Notes: generated from the sequence alone by a model not told the origin. A stretch of DNA of 64,000 bases from Taxillus chinensis (GCA_023512835.1 CM042088.1:7618078-7682077), one strand, 5' to 3'. Counted from the first letter of the stretch, positions 1 to 9,160 are shown. Made by a program: numbers and translations.

Positions 1-1
1 C

Positions 2-865
2 CGGGATTCGAGGTTCACTTCCCGTTTTTGGGCAGGTTTGCAGGAGGCTATGGGGACCAAGCTTCAGCTGAGTACAGCCTTTCACCCTAAGACTGACGGT
101 CAGACTGAGAGGACGAATCAGACCATGGAGGACATGTTGAGGGCTTGTGTGCTAGATTTCGGGGGATCGTGGGCAACTCACCTTCCTTTGGTGGAGTTTG
201 CCTACAATAACAGTTATCAGGCGTCCATTGGAATGGCCCCTTTTGAAGCATTGTATGGGAGGCCGTGCCGCTCACCCTTGTGTTGGACTGAGGTAGGAGA
301 GGCAGCTCTCTTGGGGCCACAGTTGGTTCAAGAGGCTACTGAGAAGGTCAAGTTGATTCGTCAGCGTTTGTTATCAGCTCAGAGTCGGTAGAAATCCTAT
401 GCGGATCAGCGGCGGCGACCTTTGGAGTTTTCTGTTGGTGATCATGTGTTCCTTCGTGTCTCTCCACATCGTGGACATCAACGGTTTGGGCGAGGTTCCA
501 AGCTATCTCCGCGGTTTATTGGTCCTTTTGAGATTCTGGATCGTGTGGGGCCTGTGGCCTACCGGTTAGCGTTACCACCGCGGCTGAGTCGAGTGCACAA
601 CGTGTTTCACGTGTCCCAGTTGTGGAAGTATCACCCTGACCCCACTCATGTGATCGATTGGGGGACATTAGACATTGAGGATGACATGTCCGTTGTTGAG
701 GCCCCTATCCGTATCCTAGATCGGCGAGAGAAGCTTTTGCGTGGTCGTGCTATTCCTTTGGTTCGCGTGTTGTGGCAGCACCGTGGCATTGAGGAGGAGA
801 CATGGGAACGTGAGTCCGTGATGCGTGAGCAGCACCCAGCATTGTTCGAGGACGAACAATCTTAA
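2..865 (+). pseudogene. pol: E1 pol 3' end: integrase core end, C-terminal domain and chromodomain (Tekay/Del-like), one in-frame TAG
   Basis: This is the 3' end of a Ty3/gypsy polyprotein that would insert element cDNA into chromatin. The window opens inside the integrase catalytic core. The block [10 protein letters not shown], with the catalytic Glu, is followed by [20 protein letters not shown] at 389-391 stops the frame, but the same frame continues without a shift. It then gives the integrase C-terminal domain (GPFEILDRVGPVAYRL), HNVFHVSQL, and a group-II-type chromodomain (PIRILDRREK then VLWQHRGIEEETWERE), with a stop at 863-865. Such chromodomains are thought to guide chromoviruses to heterochromatin. 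Apart from the TAG the frame is clean. E2 carries the same TAG at the same site. The two catalytic Asp residues lie left of the window. Confidence 0.9.
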
Positions 866-1198
866 GCGTGGGAGGTGGTCATTGGTGGTCATGGCCAAGG
901 GATAGTGAAGGGATAGTGATGTGTTTTCTTGTATTAGTTGTGAATGATTTAGTGTATTTGTTTTGTCTTTTAGACATGTGTTCATATTTGTGATGTACAT
1001 TTGTGACATGCGGATATATGTTATATGCATTATTGTGATGCATGTGTTGTTATGGATTATGGTGGTACCTTGTGATGTGCTGTTATGTGCTGTGTGCGGT
1101 GTATGACCCATTTGGGTGTTGTGGCTTGCCGGGTGGCAAATGGGTAGCTTGTGTTTGTTTTCCTCGTATGTCATTTCTTTTCGAGGACGAAAAGTCTT
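866..1198 (+). other. E1 3' untranslated segment with a duplicated pre-PPT motif
   Basis: This is a T/G-rich noncoding stretch between the pol stop and the 3' PPT. The sequence around the stop (GAGGACGAACAATCTTAAG, 848-866) recurs just before the PPT as GAGGACGAAAAGTCTTAAG (1183-1201). The whole 330-bp segment is therefore bracketed by a direct duplication. E2 shows the same arrangement at 16201 and 16499. I see no gene here. Confidence 0.7.
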
Positions 1199-1211
1199 AA
1201 GGGGGAGAGGA
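1199..1211 (+). other. E1 polypurine tract
   Basis: The purine run AAGGGGGAGAGGA lies directly upstream of the LTR start TGTAATGACC. It would prime plus-strand DNA synthesis. The same tract precedes the 3' LTR of E2 at 16515-16527. Confidence 0.85.
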
Positions 1212-2898
1212 TGTAATGACCCGTGTGTAAACTGTGTGTAAGAAGTTAACCACAAACACCTTGGAGGTTAGTGCACAAGTTTGAGGTAAGAGATGAGCCC
1301 AAGAGGGGACTTTTGGGAGGTGCATGTGACAAGTGGTAACGTACCGTTATGCCCTAGGAAGATGCTATGCATATACAGGCACTTTTAGGCTGTTTTGCCA
1401 GGTTTTGGAGAGCTATTTTGACCTAGTAGATGACCCCAAACAATTGGCGTGCAAGAACAAAAGTTTTTTAGAATGAGGTCCTCTATCTACCACAGAAATT
1501 TCAGAGCATTTGGAGCTGCACGTGAATTCACCCATTTCACGTGCAAGCATATTTTTGCTTCTTAGGCCTCTACAAGATGCAAGGAAGCTTGTGGTGAAGT
1601 TTGAGTGCATTTGGAGCTGCACGCCAATTGGGGAATTGGCGTGCAAATTGGCGTGCAGGCATGTTTTTGCATGGTTACCTTGGTTTTGTCATTCTAATCA
1701 TCTTTTCTCAAAGGACCATGTTGGAATTGTGAATATTTTGGTGTGTATGGATGTGGGAAGGTCATAGCTTGTTCCATCAAAACTACATCGTTTTGATGCT
1801 GGGATTCACTTAATCAAAACTACGTCGTTTTGATGTTGTGTTGTCTATATAAGGAGGAGAAGCCCCTCTGTTTTAGGGTTAGGGTTTGTTGCTCCACCAG
1901 CCGTCGCAGAGAGAGAGAGAGAGGGAAGGAGAGCTTCTGGTGGCTGCCGGAGCGTCTTGCGTGGGTGGTCGGAGTCTTGCGTGGAAGCGGGAGCAGGAGA
2001 ACACAAAAGGTAGGGGTTCTGTTCTTCCTAAATCCTCTTCTGTCCTAGGGTTCTAGGGCAGATTATGGAGTTAAACCTGTTTATATATATATGTAATCCA
2101 TATAGGTGTGATCTCCTATATGGATGTTGGCCTTCGATGGCGATTTTGGTGTGTTTCTGGTGTTCGTGTGATGCATGAAAAGTGTTCGATAAAATGCCTG
2201 TGTGACATGCCTGCTACATGTTTGAGAAAATGGCTGTGCGGCTAGGTTTATGAGCCTGTGAATTTATGTACACCAATTGTTTGGTTTTATACCTGTGAGG
2301 CTTTTCATGCTAAGTGTTTGATGTTATGTCTGTGTGACTAAGTGTGGCTATGTGTGCTGTGTTCTTGGAACCCGGTGGCTGTGGAAGCCCGGGAGTGTTT
2401 ATGTACCAGCTTGTGTATTATTGTATTTGCTGCTATAGCCTGTAATTATATCTGGTGGAATAATTGTATCAAGACACAACACTTGTACACAAGGCATGTA
2501 GATATTAGGTGCATGGGATGGGTTGGGGAGACATGATCCCTACTGAGCTGTGGTTGCTCACCCCTCCTACCATGTTGTTTTCTTTACAGGAACCTACAGG
2601 CGTTAGGTGGGAACACCAAGGTGGAAGTCCTGCTTGTGGCTTGCTTATTATTATTTCGAGTTATGCTGCTTTTCTTTATGTAAGCTTTGTAACCCCAGTG
2701 GGGAGATATTGTAATGTGGAGTTCAATGTAATAAAAGTATGTTTTGGACGTATTTGCTATGTTTGGACTCAATAAATATAAGATTGTTCTCTGAATATAA
2801 AGTGTGAGGTGTATGTTGTATTCTAACCCCTCTATCCAACTTGGGTAAAGGGAGGGTCACGTTCCGGTCTCCTCGGGTTGGAAATCCGGGGCGTGACA
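1212..2898 (+). repeat. E1 3' LTR (Tekay-like family, 1687 bp)
   Basis: The LTR begins TGTAATGACCCGTG right after the PPT and ends GGGGCGTGACA. U3 carries two near-palindromes, a TATA box at 1844-1854, and a GA microsatellite near 1908-1923 in the transcribed leader. It is followed by CGTCC and then coding sequence of copia-1 in frame, so E1 is inserted in that ORF. The left copy of the target duplication lies outside the window. Related LTRs: 9161-9727, 16528-20012, 20650-22426, 59811-61657, and more distantly the solo LTRs at 26102 and 36502. Confidence 0.92.
1776..1854 (+). promoter_or_regulatory. E1 LTR core promoter: two ACGT-type palindromes and TATA box
   Basis: Two 22-bp near-palindromes lie at 1776-1797 and 1813-1834. 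Each has the arm ATCAAAAC, a six-base centre (TACATC or TACGTC) and the arm GTTTTGAT. The centre of the second holds the ACGT core bound by plant bZIP factors. TCTATATAAGG at 1844-1854 is a good TATA box. The arrangement recurs in all six other LTRs of this family whose U3 is present, which argues for function. Factor binding is inference. Confidence 0.7.
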
Positions 2899-2899
2899 C

Positions 2900-5292
2900 G
2901 TCCGATCTTTCTATGAGCACTTCGAATCCAGTGACCACTCGATTGTCTCTAGTATCCGAGGTAAACCCATTAAGATCACTCCTCAAGTGATTCGTGACGC
3001 CTTCCATTTCCTAAGCAGCAGTGATTACTGGCCGAGCGCTCAAACCATGGCTACTGTCATGGGATGTCCCTCTAAAGTGAAGGAATACAAGCTGAAGACT
3101 TTTCAAGGCCTCTATCGCTGTATGGCCACCATACTTAGTCGATGCTTACTGACTTGCTCTACGGCTCTTGACTCAGTCCCGTATGATTTGCTCCTAGCGA
3201 TGTACGTGGTCTTTGAGCAATTGCCTCTAGACTGGGGCGATTTTCTTTTTCGGGTTATGCGGAATGGCAAACGGAACACGTCCTTCAGACGGATTCTCTC
3301 ACAACTTTTCAGACATCTACGCCCCGAGCACTTCCAGGACCAGTTGATGATTCCCTTCCCGCAGAATTTTTACTTTCGTCATCTCACCTCCGATGGGACG
3401 CTCACTGTCCGCCATCCTCCTGTCTCTCGTGCACGCGTTGTTATATCGGAACATCAAGATAGTTCCGTTGGTGACCGCGTCCCTAGCTTGAGTCATGAGG
3501 TAAGCTCCACCCACCGGTCTTCACGCATCTGGTCCGTTGCTGCTCTGGCACGCTCCCACAGTTCGCAGCACAGCGTTCGTGCTGCTCCTTCTGATGCTGC
3601 AGGGTCCTCTCAGCCGTTCCCCCATGACACTGTTTCTTCAACCCCTCTTGCTGATGCCCCTGCTGTTATCCCTCTTGCTGCTGCTGCCGATGCTGGTGCT
3701 GGTGCTCCCACACCCACCTCTCCGGTGACTGTTGCCGTTGCTGCTGTCATTGCTGACATACCTACCTCTCCTCCAGGTGTCTCTCCAGCACGCATTGTTG
3801 ACCCTCAAGACTAACTCGACCATCTTCCCACTGACATTCTAACTGACTGCTGGCTCCGTTTCAGTCTAGCTCACACTGCGGACATCCCTAAATCTGCTCT
3901 CCGGGTGTATTACACCAAACATACCCAAATCCCGGCAGCTATGATTCTTTGGAACTCTGACCACGGTTTTCTCATGCCGTCTCTGCTTCAGGCTGCAACT
4001 CCAACCGCCGCTGCCTCTTCCGAACCTGCTCACGATGCACGGACTCCTATCCCTGCTGAGGCTGGTCCCTCCTCTCCTGCGGACATTCCGCTCATTGACC
4101 TCTCCGGTCAGAGTGGCTCCGCTACACCTGCTGCTGCTGCTGTTCCCTCATCGTGCTCTCCACTTGCTGACTCCTCCGCCCTGCGCACTCCTGCACCTCT
4201 ACATGCGGGGGAGTCCTCAAAGGCTCCTGCCTCTGGACTTGGGCGTACCTCATTTGCCACGATCCTGTCTGAAGCCGCGGTCTCTACTCAGCTAGATCGT
4301 ATTGCGGAGGACAATCGCTCCCGGGCCCAGGTCATTGCTGATAAAGTTGATGAAATCAGGACCCAGATCCTTTCCGCTCTCTACAACTCCTCTCTCTTTG
4401 GATCGAAAGTTGGACCTTATTGCCCAATCTCTTTCGGGCCTCTCCACTTCTATCCGGGATCTGACTCAGGTTGTGGGTCGTCCCTCTCGCCCTCCTCGCC
4501 TATCTGCCAAACAGGGGGAGAATGCCCCATCTGATCCATCCCCTTCCACCACTGCTCCGGATACTACCGACGTTCCCAGTCGAAGACCTGCACTTACTCT
4601 TCCTCCAGGCCTCCCGGTTCCCAAACGCAGTCGATTCTCTGGACCGTCCAGTGCTGCTCCAGCTCTTTCTGACCGTCCCAGCTCCTCCACTGTAGCTCCC
4701 TCCTCATCTGCTCAGGCTCCGCAAGTCACGTTTCTCCCATCATACGCGGCATTGGGCCCATATGATACAGATGGGCGTGTACATGCAGCCATGTTAGCAT
4801 ATGCGAGTGCTGCTCCTTTTACCCCAAAAAGGGTTTTGTCATCTCTGTCCCCTTTCTCCCCTGAAGACATAAGCACCCTACTGTCGGAGAAAGGACAGTT
4901 CTTCACTGAGGACATTGACAACTTCACGTTGGCGGTGAAGGAAAAGATGAGGTTGTTCCCTACCTTGTATCAAGAAGAGCATCTGATCGATATCCTACCT
5001 TGTTGGCTTGATCATTACCTTCCTGAAATGGACTTCCTTCAGACCCTCATCAATGGAACAGCTGAAAACAGTAAGCCATGGAAAGATCTTACAACTGTTC
5101 TCATTCCATATAGGATCAGCACTCCTCATTACATGCTCGCAGTCTTCTCCATCAAGGACAGGAGAGTTGTTCTGCATGACTGTCATCAGGTTGTGGGACA
5201 TCAAATGAGAAGAAGCCAACCTGGACCACTGCTCCGGACTTTGTCAGATGCTGTCGACAGAGTGGACTCTTCGAATCAATTGGCCAACCTCG
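2900..5292 (+). pseudogene. Copia-1 third ORF, 5' part: plant-transposon-type domain, Pro/Ala/Ser linker and first half of Ulp1-like protease
   Basis: This is a long ORF between pol and the 3' LTR of a SIRE-like copia element; its function in the element is unknown. The N-terminal part (about 2900-3480) resembles the 'putative plant transposon protein' domain: KITPQVIRDAFHF, YRCMATILSRC, VPYDLLLAMYVVFEQLPLDWG and LFRHLRPEHF. A Pro/Ala/Ser-rich linker follows. The Ulp1-like (C48) domain starts near 4730 (FLPSYAALGPYD, PFSPEDISTLLSEKGQF) and includes LIPYRISTPHYMLAVF (candidate catalytic His) and VVLHDCHQVVG (candidate Asp, 17 residues later). Breaks are a TAA at 3812-3814, where copia-3 reads Tyr, and a one-base frameshift near 4390. 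The left end is cut by E1 and the right end by the element at 5293. Copia-3 gives the order of the intact ORF. Confidence 0.75.
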
Positions 5293-5677
5293 TGTCACGG
5301 ACCGAGGCTTATCCTAGCATACTTAGGCTATTTTGGGGTATTTTCCCTTTGTAAAGTGTTGTACTTAGCTTATAGAGTAAGTTGTAGAGATTTTAGATTT
5401 CGATCATATATGATGTCTCCTGGCGACATAGCCAAAAAAGTGTTAACATCTATATGTAGGGGAGTGATGTTGTAAAGCTTTCAAGCAATCAATACAATCG
5501 TTTGTTGCCTTCGTTTAAATCGATCTTTCGCTAAGCGCTTCCCTACACAATTGCTTTACAACGGATCGATGGGTTCCGATCCAAATGCGACGAGTTAGGC
5601 TGACCTAGCGTTCCTTCATACGGGTGGGAACTAGGTGCCGCACGGGTTAAGCTGCTATAAAGGCTGACCCCGTGACA
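5293..5677 (+). repeat. 5' LTR of mosaic element (385 bp)
   Basis: It starts TGTCACGGACCGAGG and ends ACCCCGTGACA. It is followed by two bases and the PBS TGGTATCAGAGCC (5680-5692), which matches a tRNA-iMet 3' end. Against the 3' copy I count three single-base differences (near 5303, 5526 and 5619). Confidence 0.93.
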
Positions 5678-6072
5678 AGTGGTATCAGAGCCGAACCGGC
5701 CCGTATCCTGAAGACTCGCCGAGCACTCTCGCGAGTAGCGTGATCCCAAGGTGGGAGCTCACAGAGGTGAGTCGACCGATAGTGTCTTGCACGTCTTGCG
5801 TCCATAGAGTTGGAGTATCCTAGAGTGTGATACAGAGTTGGGCAAGGGAGTACGAAGGAGCGCGTCGGAGCGATCTTGGAAGCCTCCTATCCTTTGGACA
5901 TTGGGCGAGTGGGCGAGCATCTTGGTAAAGGTGTTGCAACCTGCGGGGAAGCGATGTCCAAGCTGTTGACATTGGGCGAGTGGGAGGGCGTCGAGGTAAC
6001 GATGCCATCGCCTGCGGGGAAGCGATGTCGACAAGCGCAACGAGGACGTTGCGAGGATTGGGTGGAGGAGAA
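5678..6072 (+). other. First internal region of mosaic element: PBS, noncoding, imperfect tandem repeat, PPT
   Basis: The region begins with an iMet-type PBS and ends with a purine tract (GGGTGGAGGAGAA). It has no credible ORF. An imperfect repeat of roughly 70-75 bp occurs at about 5898-5960 and 5970-6030 (GACATTGGGCGAGTGGG ... CTGCGGGGAAGCGATGTC). The last 50 bp (GCGCAACGAGGACG... to the PPT) closely resemble the end of the coding remnant before 7180, so the 3' ends of both halves derive from related elements. Alone this half looks like a TRIM. Confidence 0.75.
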
Positions 6073-6486
6073 TGTCACAACCCGAGCAGCGTGGTGCTGG
6101 CGGGACATTTCTTAGTGGCACGATTCAGGAATGTATTCGTGCTACGTAATGGAGAGGGGTTGGTTGAAGCGTAGATGGTGCGCAGCGAGAAGGTTCCAGG
6201 CAGTTCGTGGAGGAGAACGGATGGAACCCCTTCGGAGTTCAGACGTGCCGACCCGGTTGAATGCGAGGAGCACGCCGCTAGTCGAGGACTTGACGTTGAA
6301 GAAGGGATTTGGCCATCCTTACACAAACTGGTCGGGAACTGGAGCCGTTCTCTTGATGAGCCCAGTGGCAGGGCGAAACCAGTCTACGTGTGCTTCAACC
6401 CTTAAAGGCTAAACTTAGCGGACCGTGGATAGAGAAGCTAAGTGCCGCAATGGGTTGAGAGGCGCAGGAAACCTGACCCCGTGACA
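6073..6486 (+). repeat. Third, divergent LTR-like unit inside the mosaic element (414 bp)
   Basis: It starts TGTCACAACCCGAGC after a purine tract and ends CTGACCCCGTGACA. It is followed by a PBS, TGGTATCAGAGC (6489-6500). Its end resembles the outer LTRs (AAGCTAAGTGCCGCAATGGG against AACTAGGTGCCGCACGGG), but the body is different. No target duplication flanks it (GAGAA against AGTGG), so it is not a simple solo-LTR insertion. Inter-element recombination or template switching explains it better. Confidence 0.75.
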
Positions 6487-6568
6487 AGTGGTATCAGAGC
6501 ACTGGGCAGAAATCACATTGCGTTAGCATCCGCAGGGACCATCGCAATGCTTTGTTTTAATTAAACAG

Positions 6569-7192
6569 TCGGATCTGGCCAGGGCATACTTGCACAAAGC
6601 GGCGAAGAAGATGAAGAAGTGGGCGGATCAACAAAGGAGGCCCTTGGAATTTCAGGAAGGAGACATGGTGATGCTCAAACTCCTTCCGCGCCAAACCAAA
6701 GTACTCAGACAATTGCATAAGGGTTTGGTGCGCCGATATGAGGGGCCTTTCAAAGTACTTAAGAGAGTTGGGAAGGTCTCATACAAATTGGACCTCCCAA
6801 CTAGCTTACAAAGGCATCCGGTGTTCCACGTTAGTTTGCTCAAGCCTTACCACGAAGACTTGGAAGATACAAGCGGACAACGGGCGGTACGGACACCAAC
6901 AGCATCAATGGGCAAGACCTACAATAAAGAGATAAAGAAAATCCACTCTCGTAGAGTCGTGCCAAGAAGGGGCGTAGATCCAAGCCGGGTGGAGTACTAC
7001 GTCCAATGGAAGAACAGGCCGGTTGAAGAGGCAAGCTGGGAGAAGGAAGAAGATCTGGGGCAATTCTCCAAACAGATTGAAGAGTACCGGGAAGAAACCG
7101 AACGCTACATCCAGCAGTTCGACGAGTTCGAGGATGCCGAAGACGCAACGAGGACGCTGCAAAATCGGGTGGGGGAGAATGTCACGGACTGA
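6569..7192 (+). CDS. pol: Integrase C-terminal domain plus chromodomain remnant (Galadriel-like)
   Basis: This is an open frame of about 205 codons without a recognisable ATG, the 3' tail of a pol gene. Visible blocks are RAYLHKAAKKMKKWADQQRR, the integrase C-terminal GPF motif (RRYEGPFKVLKRVGKVSYKL), HPVFHVSLLKPYHED, and a chromodomain (RRGVDPSRVEYYVQWKNRP, VEEASWEKEEDL). The HVSLLKPYHED and chromodomain wording fit the Galadriel branch of chromoviruses. Everything upstream, from gag through the integrase core, has been deleted: only about 80 bases separate the PBS at 6489 from this frame. The stop lies inside the 3' LTR, a normal overlap for this group. With no catalytic domain left it cannot act as an integrase. 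Confidence 0.85.
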   Translation, partial: SDLARAYLHKAAKKMKKWADQQRRPLEFQEGDMVMLKLLPRQTKVLRQLHKGLVRRYEGPFKVLKRVGKVSYKLDLPTSLQRHPVFHVSLLKPYHEDLEDTSGQRAVRTPTASMGKTYNKEIKKIHSRRVVPRRGVDPSRVEYYVQWKNRPVEEASWEKEEDLGQFSKQIEEYREETERYIQQFDEFEDAEDATRTLQNRVGENVTD

Positions 7193-7564
7193 GGCTTATC
7201 CTAGCATACTTAGGCTATTTTGGGGTATTTTCCCTTTGTAAAGTGTTGTACTTAGCTTATAGAGTAAGTTGTAGAGATTTTAGATTTCGATCATATATGA
7301 TGTCTCCTGGCGACATAGCCAAAAAAGTGTTAACATCTATATGTAGGGGAGTGATGTTGTAAAGCTTTCAAGCAATCAATACAATCGTTTGTTGCCTTCG
7401 TTTAAATCGATCTTCCGCTAAGCGCTTCCCTACACAATTGCTTTACAACGGATCGATGGGTTCCGATCCAAATGCGACGAGTTAGGCTGACCTAGCGTTC
7501 CTTCGTACGGGTGGGAACTAGGTGCCGCACGGGTTAAGCTGCTATAAAGGCTGACCCCGTGACA
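7180..7564 (+). repeat. 3' LTR of mosaic element (385 bp)
   Basis: It starts TGTCACGGACTGAGG right after the purine tract GGGTGGGGGAGAA (7167-7179) and ends ACCCCGTGACA. It is the same length as the 5' copy, with three differences. The copia-1 ORF resumes immediately after it. Confidence 0.93.
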
Positions 7565-7569
7565 CTCGT

Positions 7570-7797
7570 CTGCCTCCCAATGCTCTTCTCAATTCGACAA
7601 CTCTGAGCAAAGGAGAAGTTTCCCAACAACCTGACGGAGAAAGCTGTGGAGCCTATGTCTGCTACTTTATTAGGCACCTTTTGAAGTATGATCCTAACTG
7701 GAATTATTTTTTCCTGTGCACTAAAGAACACCCTAAGCGGCTAAGGGAGCAGGCAGCAACTAAAATCTTCAAGTACAGTAAGCCTTACAATTCTTAG
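7570..7797 (+). pseudogene. Copia-1 third ORF, 3' part: Ulp1-like protease C-terminus with catalytic Cys
   Basis: This continues the Ulp1-like domain beyond the inserted element. In the frame starting at 7570 the sequence reads without stops to TAG at 7795-7797. It contains SQQPDGESCGAYVCYFIRH, which matches the Q...D/N-G-x-S-C-G signature of C48 proteases. The Gln is the usual oxyanion residue and the Cys the nucleophile. The end, TKIFKYSKPY, is shared by all three copies (FKYSKPY). With the His and Asp upstream, copia-1 keeps every residue of the expected catalytic set. The gene is nonetheless broken by a stop, a frameshift and two inserted elements. Substrate and role are unknown; SUMO-type deconjugation is only a family-level analogy. 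Confidence 0.8.
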
Positions 7798-7941
7798 TAT
7801 AACTTTTGTACTAAGGCTTACTTTGTATTATGGTTGCTGACATAGTGGAAATTTCTTTTGTTTATCCTTATCTCTGTGTATATCTTGCTACCAAACTAGA
7901 TCAGATTACAAAGGGTTTGGCATATCCATATTGGGGGAGAT
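7798..7941 (+). other. Copia-1 3' UTR and polypurine tract
   Basis: This short noncoding stretch ends in ATATTGGGGGAGAT at 7928-7941, the PPT. The same CATATCCATATTGGGGGAG-type end is found before the copia-2 LTR (42887-42901) and, on the - strand, before the copia-3 LTR (48431-48455). Confidence 0.8.
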
Positions 7942-8149
7942 TATTGGATCAAACCTAGAATTTGGATGATGTGGATCAAACCCAATGTAACTTGATTTAA
8001 GATGTTTCATATTTATTCTAAGTCTGTGCAGAAGATAAAACTTTAATTCGGACCTACTTCTGTAAGAGCAAAGCAAAGGACAGGATATATAATCCTGATC
8101 CGGATTATCATGAGTGTCATCAAACACTTGGTAAATAACCAAGTCTTCA

Positions 8150-8545
8150 TCCGGAGTAAGGACTCTCCGTACGGACTAATCACTCGACAAAACGACTACG
8201 GAATCCGCGCGTTTATTGTTGATTAGACTAAGTCACTTTATGCGGAATGAGAATCCGAGTCTCCACCTCGTACGGAGTAAGAGAGATTTATTGCAGAGTA
8301 AGAAATGACTGATGCGAGTAAGAACAACTGATGTGGAATAAGGAATCCGAATCATTACTCATGCGGAGTAAGGACAACTGATGCGGAATAAGGATTCCGC
8401 ATATCTAGCTCATGCGGAGTAAGGAAGCGCTGACACAGAATAAGGATTTCAGGACTTCATATACACGGAGTAAGCAACAACTGATACGGAGTAAGGATCT
8501 GAGCCTCATTGATACGGAGTAAGGAAATCTACACCGGACTAAAAA
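8150..8545 (+). repeat. Minisatellite in copia-1 LTR U3 (GCGGAGTAAGGA-type)
   Basis: Degenerate units of 25-45 bp share a core G(C/A)GGAGTAAGGA or GCGGAATAAGGA, often preceded by ACTCAT. Adjacent ACTC and GAGT form short hairpin arms. Matching arrays sit in every LTR of this family: 43120-43710 (+), 45178-45775 (-) and 47636-48215 (-). Confidence 0.8.
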
Positions 8546-8829
8546 CACGCTACTTCAACTTATTCATACCACATTTATGATATCAGCTCGCTGTGTTCCA
8601 ATGTAAGACAAACTCATTGAAAATCTAAACTATCTTACACGTGGAACACTCAGAGTTGTGGATGCAGTCCCAAATGCAATTGGAATCAAGCGAAGTAATT
8701 CAATTCACTTATGCTTCCAATATTTCGAGCTCCATATCCGAAGCAGTTATAACATAAGCATTTTCCGAGAAGAACTTAATGTTTACATAGTGCTCGGAAA
8801 ATATAGTTCCAAGTTAGATTCCTAGGATG

Positions 8830-8841
8830 TCTATATATATC
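8830..8841 (+). promoter_or_regulatory. Copia-1 LTR TATA box
   Basis: TCTATATATATC lies downstream of the repeat array. The copia-2 LTR has the same AGGATGTCTATATATA context at 43966-43981, which supports a promoter role. Confidence 0.6.
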
Positions 8842-9160
8842 TGTAGTGTTGTACACTTAAAAGAGTGTACACATACAAAAGAGAGAACTGTTACGCGTGT
8901 GAGAAAGGTTGTTGTACAAGAGCTCATAGAGATTAAAAACGCAATGTGTGTAACTATAAAACTGAGTGCTATTGTAATCAGCTGTAATTGCTGCTTATTT
9001 TGTTGTAATTATCATCAGATAATAAAGGAAAATACTTCCATTATCTGGTTATCTTCCGCACTGATTTTATATCTTTTAGCCAGATTGTGCTATACCTGTG
9101 AGGGAAAAAGAGTTTTGATTTAAGCCTATTTCCCCCCCTCTAGGCTACTAGGGACCAACA

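Larger units (their letters stand above)
5293..7564 (+). mobile_element. Mosaic Galadriel-like LTR element with three LTR-like units (2272 bp)
   Basis: The outer LTRs (5293-5677 and 7180-7564) are both 385 bp and differ at three positions by my count, so the insertion is young. The flanks share CTCG (5 bp with one mismatch), consistent with a target duplication inside the copia-1 ORF. Between them are a PBS, a 395-bp noncoding internal region, a third divergent LTR-like unit (6073-6486) with its own PPT and PBS, and a remnant of integrase plus chromodomain. Gag, protease, RT and the integrase core are missing, so the element would need helper proteins. Confidence 0.9.
7942..9160 (+). repeat. 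Copia-1 3' LTR (SIRE-like, 1219 bp)
   Basis: It starts TATTGGATCAAACC (TGTTGG in copia-2) and ends CTACTAGGGACCAACA, the TGTTGG...CCAACA ends typical of Ty1/copia. A TATA box (TCTATATATATC) is at 8830-8841. A minisatellite occupies about 8150-8545. It is followed by ATATG and then by interior sequence of a Tekay LTR, so copia-1 inserted in the E2 5' LTR. The length difference from the other copies (1407-1431 bp) lies largely in the repeat array. Confidence 0.88.

Noticed and set aside
3537..3823. Leu-rich + strand and Ala/Gly-rich - strand frames in the copia-1 third ORF
   Set aside because: They are out-of-frame readings of the GCT/CCT-rich linker; the homologous frame in copia-3 fixes the true one.
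6073..6486. Inner LTR as a solo LTR inserted in the Galadriel-like element
   Set aside because: No target duplication, and its own PPT and PBS flank it, so recombination is the better explanation.
8150..8545. Regularly spaced short repeats reminiscent of a CRISPR array
   Set aside because: Spacing and unit sequence are irregular, it lies inside a copia LTR, and the rest of the window is plant retrotransposon DNA.
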